Of a stretch of 64,000 nt of DNA, positions 25,729 to 33,789 are shown in pieces. The DNA lies in contig NZ_JABBYG020000001.1 of assembly GCF_012935325.2 (NCBI RefSeq), positions 372,001-436,000 on the forward strand, in the 5' to 3' direction. The translations under genes and the position numbers were made by a program. Below the pieces are notes generated by a model that ran no database searches, was not told where the DNA came from, and worked only from the letters and a program-made list of their open reading frames with translations. How positions within the stretch are numbered: the first letter of the stretch is position 1; each line of letters opens with the position of its first letter. This DNA comes from Paenibacillus sp. PL91 (GTDB lineage Bacteria > Bacillota > Bacilli > Paenibacillales > Paenibacillaceae).

Positions 25729-26604
25729 ATGATTCGCAAATTACGCATTATTTTAGAAATGATTAAGTTTGAGCATACCGTTTTTGCATTGCCCTTCGCC
25801 TTTATGGGGGCCATTCTAGGTGCCGTGATGATGGAGCAGCGTCTTCCTTCTTGGAGCGAGATCGGATGGATTACGCTTGCAATGTTCGGGGCACGCAGCG
25901 CGGCAATGAGCCTCAACCGGCTTATCGATAAAGCGATTGACCTGCGCAACCCGAGAACGGAGAAGCGGGCGCTTCCGGCTGGATTGTTAAAATCCGCAGA
26001 GGTTTTGCTGTTTATTATCGTTTCATTCGTTCTACTCTTTGTGGCAAGCGCGAATTTGGAGCCTATTGCACTTAAGCTAATGCCTATTGCCGTAGTGATG
26101 CTTGTCCTTTATTCTTATACGAAGCGTTTCACATGGTTATGCCATATTTTCCTTGGCTTTACGATCGCGCTGTCGCCGCTTGGCGGCTGGGTTGCAATTA
26201 CCGGCGGATTCGATTCGGCTGCTTGGCTTTTGTATATAACGGTAGCTTTGTGGATCGCCGGCTTTGACATCATCTATGCAACGCAAGATTTTGAGTATGA
26301 TCGGGGCGCCGGCTTACATTCGATTCCAGCTCGCTTTGGCATCGCTGGCGCCCTTTGGATTGCGCGTGGCCTGCATATCGTGACGGCAATCGGCTTTGTT
26401 ACCTTATTCTGGCTCACGGACTTAAGCTGGATGTATCTGCTTGGGACGTTAATTTCGATTTCCTTATTGTTCTATCAGCACTGGCTCGTTCGTCCAAACG
26501 ATCTGTCACGAGTCCAAACCGCGTTTTTCGGTATGAACGGGACCCTTAGCGTCGTGCTGTTCTTGTTTACAATCGTTGATTTGCTGGTTATTCACGAATG
26601 GTAG
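25729..26604 (+). CDS. mqnP: UbiA-family polyprenyltransferase (MqnP type)
   Basis: 291 residues with about eight membrane segments. Two Asp-rich prenyl-diphosphate motifs are visible: NRLIDKAIDLRNPRTEKR (about 64-81) and QDFEYDRGAGLHS (about 186-198). It should attach the heptaprenyl chain to an aromatic acid. The neighbours UbiX and MqnA point to the futalosine menaquinone route (MqnP) rather than to ubiquinone or the classic MenA step. It is 2 bp from menG and overlaps the next gene. Confidence 0.85.
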   Translation: MIRKLRIILEMIKFEHTVFALPFAFMGAILGAVMMEQRLPSWSEIGWITLAMFGARSAAMSLNRLIDKAIDLRNPRTEKRALPAGLLKSAEVLLFIIVSFVLLFVASANLEPIALKLMPIAVVMLVLYSYTKRFTWLCHIFLGFTIALSPLGGWVAITGGFDSAAWLLYITVALWIAGFDIIYATQDFEYDRGAGLHSIPARFGIAGALWIARGLHIVTAIGFVTLFWLTDLSWMYLLGTLISISLLFYQHWLVRPNDLSRVQTAFFGMNGTLSVVLFLFTIVDLLVIHEW

Positions 26605-27248
26605 AAGGAACTATGGCTTCAAGCCCATCGAACTGGACGAAACGATGGGTGGTCGGCATTACAGGGGCTAGCGGCTCGATTTATGGCATTAGGCTTATCG
26701 AGGTGCTGCTGCAAATGAATTACGAGGTTCATCTCGTCGTAACAGAAGCAGGCTGGAGAGTGCTGAAGGAAGAGCTTGGCTGGGAGACAACACGTCGCTC
26801 CGCAGCTCTTGAGGCGCGCTTTGGCGATGCTATGTCGACAAACAGGCTTGTGTTCCATCCGAATGCGGATATCGGCGCAAGCATTGCAAGCGGCTCTTAC
26901 CGCGTACAAGGAATGGTTATTGTGCCGTGCTCGATGGGGACGCTTGCCTCAATCTCGCACGGCATTTCCGATGATTTGATGACTAGAGCGGCGGATGTGA
27001 TGATTAAAGAGAATCGGAAGCTGTTAATCGTGCCAAGAGAAACGCCGCTTCATGCGATTCATCTTGAGAACATGCTGACGCTCGCGCGACTTGGCGTTAG
27101 AATTATTCCGGCAATGCCGGCTTTTTATTACAAACCGCAGTCGATGGATGAAATGATTGATTTTTTGGTCGGCAAGGTGCTGGATAATATGGCAATCGAC
27201 CATGATTTGTACAGAAGATGGGGAGATGAGCATAATGGGCATGAGTAA
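26598..27248 (+). CDS. ubiX: UbiX-family flavin prenyltransferase
   Basis: Up to 216 residues from ATG 26598; ATG 26613 with GAAGGAACT upstream is the alternative start. The FMN-binding motif GITGASGSIYGIRL is at about residues 20-33. UbiX enzymes make prenyl-FMN, the cofactor of UbiD-type decarboxylases; in the futalosine route a UbiX/UbiD pair decarboxylates the prenylated naphthoate. No UbiD partner is in this window. It overlaps mqnA by 14 bp. Confidence 0.9.
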   Translation: MVEGTMASSPSNWTKRWVVGITGASGSIYGIRLIEVLLQMNYEVHLVVTEAGWRVLKEELGWETTRRSAALEARFGDAMSTNRLVFHPNADIGASIASGSYRVQGMVIVPCSMGTLASISHGISDDLMTRAADVMIKENRKLLIVPRETPLHAIHLENMLTLARLGVRIIPAMPAFYYKPQSMDEMIDFLVGKVLDNMAIDHDLYRRWGDEHNGHE

Positions 27249-28086
27249 TCGCCCAATCACCATTGGAAGAATTGATTACGCGAATGCTTGGCCGCTATTC
27301 CATCAGTTCGAAGAGCGAGCTGATCGGAATAGCTTTGAAGTGATTAAGCGTGTACCTTCTGAGTTAAACCGGATGCTTCAGGTTGGTGAACTGGATATAT
27401 CGGCGATTTCGTCCTTCTCCTATGGACAAAACGCGAATGACTATGTACTTTTGCCGGAATTATCGGTAGGCTCTGTTGGAGCGGTAAACTCGATCCTTTT
27501 GTTCTTGAAGGAGCCCATTGAGCGTAAACGGCCTGAACGAATTGCCGTAACGACCACTTCGGCTACTTCAGTCAATTTGTTGAAAATTATGATGGCTTTG
27601 CATTTTGAGTGCAATCCAGCTTATTTTACCGCAGCACCCGAGCTTGATCGTATGCTGGAGACAGCCGATGCAGCGCTTATTATCGGCGACCCGGCCATCC
27701 AAGCCTCTTGGCGAGATCACGGGCTTCATGTCATTGACTTGGGGCAATTGTGGAATGAGTGGACGGGGCTTGGCATGACTTATGCCGTAGTTGCGGCACG
27801 CAAGGAAGCCGCTTTATCTGCACCGGAAGCTGTTCATGCTGTATATAAGACGCTAATTGCGAGCAAACAGTATAATAAGGCTCATCTTGGTCCACTAATT
27901 GAACAAGCCTGTTCACAGCTTGGGGGAGTATGGACATACTGGGAGATGTACTTTCATTCGCTTCAATATGATTTTGGGAGCAAGCTGCAAGAAGGACTTA
28001 AGTTATATTTCAATTATTCAAAGCAGTTAGGATTGCTGTCGAATGACGTGGAGCTTACTTTTTTTGAAGACCAATCTGCCCAATAG
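27235..28086 (+). CDS. mqnA: chorismate dehydratase MqnA
   Basis: 283 residues from ATG 27235 (GGGGAGATGAG upstream); a longer opening inside ubiX is rejected. MqnA converts chorismate to 3-enolpyruvyl-benzoate, the first step of the futalosine pathway. The N-terminal GRIDYANAWPLFHQF and the later DISAISSFSYGQN fit the MqnA periplasmic-binding-protein-like fold. Chorismate is also made by genes just downstream (aroC/aroB). Confidence 0.88.
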   Translation: MGMSNRPITIGRIDYANAWPLFHQFEERADRNSFEVIKRVPSELNRMLQVGELDISAISSFSYGQNANDYVLLPELSVGSVGAVNSILLFLKEPIERKRPERIAVTTTSATSVNLLKIMMALHFECNPAYFTAAPELDRMLETADAALIIGDPAIQASWRDHGLHVIDLGQLWNEWTGLGMTYAVVAARKEAALSAPEAVHAVYKTLIASKQYNKAHLGPLIEQACSQLGGVWTYWEMYFHSLQYDFGSKLQEGLKLYFNYSKQLGLLSNDVELTFFEDQSAQ

Positions 28087-28094
28087 GTGAAAGA

Positions 28095-29069
28095 ATGAAA
28101 CTACTAGACTTGTATGCAAAGATGAAAGGCGACCTAAATCAGATCGAGCAGGAGCTGGAGCGGAGCGTATCAGATGACCATTTGCTGCTCGGTGAGGCTT
28201 CTTTACACTTGCTCAAAGCCGGCGGAAAACGGATCAGACCCGTTTTCGTCCTGCTTGCGGGCAAGTTTGGCGATTATCGGCTTGATGTGATGAAGCGGGT
28301 TGCAGTACCTCTTGAACTTATACATATGGCTTCACTCGTACACGATGATGTCATTGACGATGCGGAAACAAGGCGCGGCCAGCTTACCGTGAAATCCAAG
28401 TGGGACAATCGCATTGCGATGTACACGGGTGATTTCATTCACGGAAAAGCGTTAACGATTGCAGCTCAGCTGCCCAATCCACAGATCCATCAAATTTTAT
28501 CAAATGCGCTCGTACAGATGTGTATTGGCGAAATGGAGCAAATCCGCGATTTTTTTAATACCGAGCAATCGATACGGAACTATCTGCTTCGGATAAGACG
28601 CAAAACGGCTTTGCTGATCGCGATCAGCTGTCAGCTTGGAGCAGTAGCGTCAAACGCCGATAGCAAGACTGCGAATCAGTTGTATCGATACGGCTACAAT
28701 GTAGGCATGGCATTTCAGATCGGAGACGACTTGCTCGATCTCTATGGAACCGAGAAACAAATCGGAAAGCCGCCAGGCTCTGATATGCGTCAAGGCAATA
28801 TCACGCTTCCCGTTTTGCTTGCTCTGCAAGACCCTGGCATTCGGGATTCTCTGTTAAAAGAGATTGCATCCATTCGAGAGCATGGGGGCAAAAAGGACGC
28901 GGGGCGCGCCATTGAGTTAATACGAAAAAGCGATGGCGGTGAGCTTGCAGACCAGCTTGCGAGTCGGTATATTAAAAAAGCTCTCCAAGCATTAGAGGGA
29001 TTACCGAATGTCGCAGCGAAAAAGAACTTGATCGATCTTGCTCACTTTATAGGCAAACGTAATTATTAA
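28095..29069 (+). CDS. hepT: heptaprenyl diphosphate synthase component 2 (polyprenyl synthetase)
   Basis: 324 residues. Catalytic subunit with the two Asp-rich motifs HDDVIDDAETRRG (83-95) and GDDLLDLYG (about 211-219), and the GGKRIRP motif at 43-49. Adds isopentenyl units to a C35 product with HepS. It closes the menaquinone operon, followed by ndk. Confidence 0.94.
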   Translation: MKLLDLYAKMKGDLNQIEQELERSVSDDHLLLGEASLHLLKAGGKRIRPVFVLLAGKFGDYRLDVMKRVAVPLELIHMASLVHDDVIDDAETRRGQLTVKSKWDNRIAMYTGDFIHGKALTIAAQLPNPQIHQILSNALVQMCIGEMEQIRDFFNTEQSIRNYLLRIRRKTALLIAISCQLGAVASNADSKTANQLYRYGYNVGMAFQIGDDLLDLYGTEKQIGKPPGSDMRQGNITLPVLLALQDPGIRDSLLKEIASIREHGGKKDAGRAIELIRKSDGGELADQLASRYIKKALQALEGLPNVAAKKNLIDLAHFIGKRNY

Positions 29070-29098
29070 ATATGCGAATTCGAAAGGAATGGATGTAG

Positions 29099-29542
29099 AT
29101 GGAAAGAACTTTTCTGATGATTAAACCCGATGGCGTTCAGCGGGGCTTGATTGGCGAAATCATTTCAAGGTTTGAAAGAAAGGGACTGCAGCTATCAGCA
29201 GCCAAATTTATGGTGATCGATCAGGAGCTTGCGGAGAGTCACTATGAAGAACATAAGGGCAAAGGATTTTATGAGCCCCTGCTTGAATTTATCGCATCCG
29301 GTCCGGTGTTTGCTATGGTGTGGCAAGGCGATAACGTTATCGCGCTCACTCGTGCGCTCATAGGCAAGACCGATGCTCTCGAAGCTTTGCCTGGTACGAT
29401 CCGGTCTGACTTTGCCGTACATACGAATTTTAATCTTATTCATGGCTCGGATTCGGCAGCCAATGCTGAACGGGAGATCGGCCTTTACTTCTCGCCTTCA
29501 GAGCTTGTTAATTACGAACATACTATTCAACGGTGGGTCTAA
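29099..29542 (+). CDS. ndk: nucleoside diphosphate kinase
   Basis: 147 residues. Balances NTP/dNTP pools by a phospho-histidine intermediate. The active histidine is His115 in NLIHGSDS, and the N-terminal [20 protein letters not shown] is diagnostic. GAAAGGAATGG precedes the ATG. hepT-ndk-cheR order as in B. subtilis. Confidence 0.97.
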   Translation: MERTFLMIKPDGVQRGLIGEIISRFERKGLQLSAAKFMVIDQELAESHYEEHKGKGFYEPLLEFIASGPVFAMVWQGDNVIALTRALIGKTDALEALPGTIRSDFAVHTNFNLIHGSDSAANAEREIGLYFSPSELVNYEHTIQRWV

Positions 29543-29569
29543 TTTGACCGCTTAACGATGGAGGCATCT

Positions 29570-30349
29570 ATGCTTGAGGATCGTGATTTTGCACAGTTTA
29601 TTGCTCGGATAAAGCAAAAGACCGACATCGATTTGTCGCAGTATAAGGAAGCCCAAATGAAGCGCAGGTTGACTACACTGCGAATGAAGCACGGTTTTCA
29701 AACGTTTGAGGAATATTGGAAAGCGATCGAACAAAATCGCAGCATGCTGAATGAGTTTTTGGACCGCATGACGATCAATGTATCCGAATTTTGGAGAAAC
29801 CCATCCCGGTGGGAGGTTTTGCAAAAACGATTTTTCCCTGAGATGCTAAGCGCCTCTAATCGCGTTAAGGTGTGGAGCGCGGCATGCTCGACGGGAGAAG
29901 AGCCTTATACGCTAGCTATGATTTTATCGGAGCTTGGCGCACTGCAGCGCTCCTCGCTGCTTGCGACGGATTTGGATACAAATGTGCTGCAGAAGGCGAA
30001 GGAAGGCAGTTACTTGGAGCGCTCGCTGCGCGACGTTCCGCCGGCATGCCGGGAAAAATATTTTAAGCAAGCGGACGGCGCTTATCTCATCTCGGACTCA
30101 TTAAAGCAATTCATACAATTCAAGCAGCAAAATTTGCTCCACGATACATTCGACACCTCGTTTGATTTAATCGTCTGCCGAAACGTTATGATTTATTTTA
30201 CGGAAGAGGCAAAGCATCAGCTGTACCATAAGTTTTCTAAGGCGCTTAAGCCGGGCGGACTGCTTTTTGTTGGAAGCACCGAACAAATTTTCTCGCCTGC
30301 ACAGTACGGCTTCGAAACTGCGGATACCTTTTTTTACCGTCGCGTGTAA
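29570..30349 (+). CDS. cheR: chemotaxis protein methyltransferase CheR
   Basis: 259 residues from ATG 29570 (GATGGAGGC upstream; ATG 29558 is in the ribosome site). Methylates glutamates of chemoreceptors using SAM. The N-terminal helical domain is followed by the SAM domain with VWSAACSTGEEPYTLAM and the DLIVCRNVMIYF segment. The chemotaxis genes themselves are not here. Confidence 0.94.
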   Translation: MLEDRDFAQFIARIKQKTDIDLSQYKEAQMKRRLTTLRMKHGFQTFEEYWKAIEQNRSMLNEFLDRMTINVSEFWRNPSRWEVLQKRFFPEMLSASNRVKVWSAACSTGEEPYTLAMILSELGALQRSSLLATDLDTNVLQKAKEGSYLERSLRDVPPACREKYFKQADGAYLISDSLKQFIQFKQQNLLHDTFDTSFDLIVCRNVMIYFTEEAKHQLYHKFSKALKPGGLLFVGSTEQIFSPAQYGFETADTFFYRRV

Positions 30350-30422
30350 GGGGCATGTATACCGTTTTCCATCTTCTCCTATACTAGATGTAAGGTGTAC
30401 GACTTGGAGGATGAAGCAACCG

Positions 30423-30590
30423 ATGGATAAGCGTAAAGTAATTGCTGCCTATAGGCGAGGTTTTATTTCGATTCAAGAATGCGCGCAAATTATCGGAGTT
30501 GACAGCGGACAAATGACTAGGCTTGTAAATGACCCGATGCTTACGAATGACGGTGCGTCGCTGCTCGAGAAAAAATCGGTAAATAGTTAA
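30423..30590 (+). CDS. small helix-turn-helix-like protein
   Basis: 55 residues from ATG 30423 (GGAGG at 30406-30410; an ATG at 30411 abuts the ribosome site and is less likely). The sequence FISIQECAQIIGVDSGQMT has helix-turn-helix spacing. The function is unknown. Closed by a strong terminator. Confidence 0.6.
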   Translation: MDKRKVIAAYRRGFISIQECAQIIGVDSGQMTRLVNDPMLTNDGASLLEKKSVNS

Positions 30591-30605
30591 TAAGCGGCAA
30601 GCAAA

Positions 30606-30656
30606 GCAGGCTGCAGGAATTGTCTATCATGAGGACAATTTCTGCAGCCTGTTTTT
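30606..30656 (+). terminator. terminator after cheR and the small gene
   Basis: CAGGCTGCAG pairs exactly with CTGCAGCCTG, extended inward by AATTGTC/GACAATT, then five T. Confidence 0.9.
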
Positions 30657-30691
30657 GTGCTGCGGCTTCAGCTTCTGCGGGGCTCAAATTC

Positions 30692-30720
30692 TTGTCAAAC
30701 CGGAAGGGCTGTACTATAAT
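30692..30720 (+). promoter_or_regulatory. sigma-A promoter of the aro supraoperon
   Basis: TTGTCA (30692-30697), a 17-nt spacer, TATAAT (30715-30720). It lies about 70 bp before aroC. Confidence 0.8.
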
Positions 30721-30790
30721 GAGCAAAGATGTTTAGTGCTGTAAAGCATAGCAGGCGCTTATAGGCTTGCCTAGAAGGAGGAGCTTTGAC

Positions 30791-31960
30791 TTGAGTTTAA
30801 GATATTTGACAGCGGGCGAGACGCATGGCCCCCAACTAACGGCTATTATTGAAGGTCTTCCAAGTAATTTGACTATTGATTTTGAGGAACTGAATTTCCA
30901 GCTGCACCGCCGCCAGAAGGGTCATGGCCGTGGACGCCGGATGCAAATCGAGAAAGACACCGCTAACATTGTTGGAGGCGTACGTCACGGCAGGACGACT
31001 GGCGCTCCGGTAGCGCTTATCGTTGCGAACAATGACTGGAAGCACTGGACCTCCGTTATGAATATTGAGCCAATCGAAGGCAGCGACGAAGAGAAGCGCC
31101 GCGTCCATCGCCCGCGTCCAGGTCATGCGGATCTGAACGGCGGCTTGAAATATGATCTGAAGGATTTGCGCAACGTATTGGAGCGCTCAAGCGCTCGTGA
31201 GACGGCAGCGCGTGTAGCAGTTGGTGCAGTTGCGCGTCAATTGCTGGCGGAGTTCGGCATTAAAGTAGCTGGGCAAGTTATTCGAATCGGCGAGATTGAA
31301 GCACCTGCTAATCAGCTTCCTGTCGATGAATTGATCCGATTGACCGAGGAGTCATCCGTTCGTGTCGTAGACAAGGAAACCGAGCAGAAGATGACGGACT
31401 ATATCGATCAAATTAAAGCTGAGGGCGATTCCATCGGCGGAATCGTGGAGTGCATTATCGAGGGCGTGCCGATCGGACTTGGCAGCCACGTTCAGTGGGA
31501 TCGCAAGCTTGATGGACGCATTGCGCAAGCGGTCGTTTCCATCAATGCATTCAAAGGCTGCGAGATCGGCATAGGCTTTGAAGCGGCTAAGCTCCGCGGC
31601 TCGCAGGTGCATGATGAAATCATGTATGAGGCGGAACGCGGCTATCATCGGGCAACGAATCGTTTAGGCGGCTTTGAGGGCGGCATGACCAATGGCGAGC
31701 AAATTGTCGTTCGAGGCGTAATGAAGCCGATTCCGACGCTCTACAAACCGCTACGCAGCGTTGATATCGATACGAAGGAACCGTTTACGGCTCAGGTTGA
31801 GCGTTCAGACAGCTGTGCTGTGCCTGCTGCAAGCGTCGTGATGGAGCATGTAGTCGCATGGGAAGTGGCCAAAGCGTTCCTTGAGAAGTTCGGCGGCGAT
31901 TCCATTGAGGAAATTCGCGCTAACTTGAACAATTACCTTGAACAGCTAGGGCGGTACTAA
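30791..31960 (+). CDS. aroC: chorismate synthase
   Basis: 389 residues starting with TTG 30791 (AAGGAGGAGC upstream); called aroF in B. subtilis. Converts EPSP to chorismate using reduced FMN. Signatures: GETHGPQ near the N-terminus, [22 protein letters not shown] and [12 protein letters not shown]. First gene of the aroC-aroB-aroH-trp-hisC-tyrA supraoperon. Confidence 0.96.
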   Translation: MSLRYLTAGETHGPQLTAIIEGLPSNLTIDFEELNFQLHRRQKGHGRGRRMQIEKDTANIVGGVRHGRTTGAPVALIVANNDWKHWTSVMNIEPIEGSDEEKRRVHRPRPGHADLNGGLKYDLKDLRNVLERSSARETAARVAVGAVARQLLAEFGIKVAGQVIRIGEIEAPANQLPVDELIRLTEESSVRVVDKETEQKMTDYIDQIKAEGDSIGGIVECIIEGVPIGLGSHVQWDRKLDGRIAQAVVSINAFKGCEIGIGFEAAKLRGSQVHDEIMYEAERGYHRATNRLGGFEGGMTNGEQIVVRGVMKPIPTLYKPLRSVDIDTKEPFTAQVERSDSCAVPAASVVMEHVVAWEVAKAFLEKFGGDSIEEIRANLNNYLEQLGRY

Positions 31961-31962
31961 GG

Positions 31963-33063
31963 ATGCGTGAGCTTACAGTCGAATTAGGTGACCGTTCTTA
32001 TCCTATTTATATCGGGGAAGGGCTTCTGAAGGAGGCTTCCTCCTATTTCGTCAAGCATGGAATAAGTAAAAAATCGCCCCTCTTGATCATTACGGATAGC
32101 CATGTTGCCGATTATCATTTGCATACGCTTGAATCGGAACTGAGAGGCGCTGGATTCCAGACATCGAGCATAGTCGTTCCCGCAGGGGAGAGCTCGAAGT
32201 CGCTTTCGATGCTGGAGTCGCTTGTTACCAAAGCATTGGAGGAAGGACTGGACCGCAAATCGGCGATCGTTGCGCTTGGCGGCGGCGTTGTAGGCGACCT
32301 TGCCGGTTTTGCAGCGGCATCTTACATGCGCGGCATAAAATTTGTACAGGTTCCTACTACGATTCTGGCGCATGACAGCAGCGTAGGCGGCAAAGTAGCA
32401 GTCAACCATCCGCTTGCCAAAAATATTATCGGAGCGTTCCATCAGCCTGAGCTTGTCTTATATGATTTGCATACGCTTCAAACGCTGCCTCCAAGAGATG
32501 TGAGCGGCGGCTTGGCAGAGATGGTGAAGCATGGTCTCATATGGGATCAGCAATTTGCAGCTTGGTGCGAGGAGAATGCGGAGAAGCTGTTGGCGCTTGA
32601 TCCAGAGGCGCTGGGCTATGGGCTCTACAAAGGCTGCAGCGTGAAGGCGGCTGTCGTTTCGAGGGACGAGAGAGAAAATGATTTGAGAGCGATCTTGAAT
32701 TTAGGCCATACGATAGGGCATGCAATCGAAGCGGTTGCCGGTTATGGCGAGTTCACGCATGGCGAAGCGATTTCAATCGGAATGATTGGCTCAGCTAAGC
32801 TCGGCCTCCGCTATGGCGCCCCGGAAGAAGTATATACAGTAACAAAGCGGGTTCTTGCGAAATGCGGGCTTCCTGTACGATTGCCAGAGCATATTGACGT
32901 CGATAAGATTATGGAAGCGATGATGCATGACAAGAAATTTGCAGAGGGTACGATGGTTTTTGTAGTCCCAACAGCAATCGGCGTTGTCGAAATAAAACCT
33001 AATGTTCCCGTGGAATGGGTACGAGAAATTGTGGAGCAATTAAAACAGGAGGCGGAGCTGTAA
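31963..33063 (+). CDS. aroB: 3-dehydroquinate synthase
   Basis: 366 residues, two bases after aroC. Second step of the shikimate pathway; NAD- and metal-dependent. Motifs: GGGVVGDLAGFAAASYMRG, DSSVGGKVAVNH, GLAEMVKHGLI, and the metal histidines in LGHTIGHAIE and THGEAIS. Confidence 0.96.
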   Translation: MRELTVELGDRSYPIYIGEGLLKEASSYFVKHGISKKSPLLIITDSHVADYHLHTLESELRGAGFQTSSIVVPAGESSKSLSMLESLVTKALEEGLDRKSAIVALGGGVVGDLAGFAAASYMRGIKFVQVPTTILAHDSSVGGKVAVNHPLAKNIIGAFHQPELVLYDLHTLQTLPPRDVSGGLAEMVKHGLIWDQQFAAWCEENAEKLLALDPEALGYGLYKGCSVKAAVVSRDERENDLRAILNLGHTIGHAIEAVAGYGEFTHGEAISIGMIGSAKLGLRYGAPEEVYTVTKRVLAKCGLPVRLPEHIDVDKIMEAMMHDKKFAEGTMVFVVPTAIGVVEIKPNVPVEWVREIVEQLKQEAEL

Positions 33064-33431
33064 TGAGTGTAAGAGGAATTCGCGGTGCGATTACGGTAGA
33101 TGCTAACGAAGAGCAGCCGATTTTGAATGCGACCATTGAAATGCTGAATGCGATTGTAGCTGACAATGAGATCGTGCCGGACGATATTTGCAGTGTTTTC
33201 GTGACGGTTACCAGCGATCTTGACGAGACGTTTCCGGCTCGTGCTATTCGTCAAATGAACGGCTGGGAGCTCGTGCCGCTAATGTGCGCGCTGGAGGTGC
33301 CGGTCAAAGGCAGCCTGGAGCGATGCATCAGACTGATGGTGTTGATTAATACAGACAAAACACAAGCGGAAATTCGCCATGTCTATTTAAGCGGCGCGAA
33401 AGCGCTTCGTCCTGACTTGTCCAAGGCTTAA
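33063..33431 (+). CDS. aroH: chorismate mutase, AroH class
   Basis: 122 residues from ATG 33063, overlapping the aroB stop by 1 bp; a longer reading into aroB is rejected. The trimeric B. subtilis-type mutase that makes prephenate for Phe/Tyr. Signatures: VRGIRGAITVDAN, FPARAIRQM and a conserved Arg in the C-terminal half. Confidence 0.94.
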   Translation: MSVRGIRGAITVDANEEQPILNATIEMLNAIVADNEIVPDDICSVFVTVTSDLDETFPARAIRQMNGWELVPLMCALEVPVKGSLERCIRLMVLINTDKTQAEIRHVYLSGAKALRPDLSKA

Positions 33432-33466
33432 GGACTCATAAGCTCATCATCAATTAAATCCCTATG

Positions 33467-33496
33467 TTGACGCACGGCCGTTCGTTGTTGTATATT
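33467..33496 (+). promoter_or_regulatory. trp operon promoter
   Basis: TTGACG (33467-33472), an 18-nt spacer, TATATT (33491-33496). Transcription should begin near 33503, just before the TRAP-site triplets. Confidence 0.8.
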
Positions 33497-33509
33497 TAGT
33501 AACGTAAGT

Positions 33510-33579
33510 GAGAGTAGCTGAGCAGATTAATGAGTTTAGTTGAGATGAGTATAGACTAGTTGAGAGAAGCAGAGTAGAG
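33510..33579 (+). promoter_or_regulatory. TRAP-binding site (GAG/TAG triplets) in the trp leader
   Basis: GAG or TAG triplets begin at 33510, 33515, 33520, 33532, 33537, 33542, 33547, 33552, 33557, 33562, 33572 and 33577: twelve in all. Within the main block they are in phase every 5 nt, with degenerate units (GAT at 33525, AAG at 33567). This matches the RNA target of the 11-mer TRAP, encoded by mtrB at 23084. Binding should depend on tryptophan. Confidence 0.92.
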
Positions 33580-33639
33580 CAGTTATTTGTACGGGAAAGA
33601 TGGAAAGAGCTGAACGGTTTTTTGTGTCTAGGCGCAAAA

Positions 33640-33674
33640 AATTGTAAAAGTGCTGTTTCGCCGTACCTACAATT
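33640..33674 (+). other. secondary hairpin in the trp leader
   Basis: AATTGTA (33640-33646) pairs with TACAATT (33668-33674), followed shortly by TATCTTTTT. It may be an additional weak terminator or spacer structure between TRAP site and attenuator. Confidence 0.4.
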
Positions 33675-33718
33675 GTATCTTTTTCCGCTTACACACTTCC
33701 GTCATCATCTAAACCAAC

Positions 33719-33745
33719 GCTCCTGCTCAGGCAGGAGCTTTTTTT
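33719..33745 (+). terminator. trp attenuator terminator
   Basis: GCTCCTGC-TCAG-GCAGGAGC followed by seven T, 44 bp before trpE. CTGCTCAG (33723-33730) is exactly complementary to CTGAGCAG (33518-33525), which overlaps the third TRAP triplet; this gives a possible antiterminator that TRAP binding would block. Confidence 0.88.
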
Positions 33746-33789
33746 GTGCATATTAATGGCTAGATTTATAAAACAGGGGGTTGTGCGGA

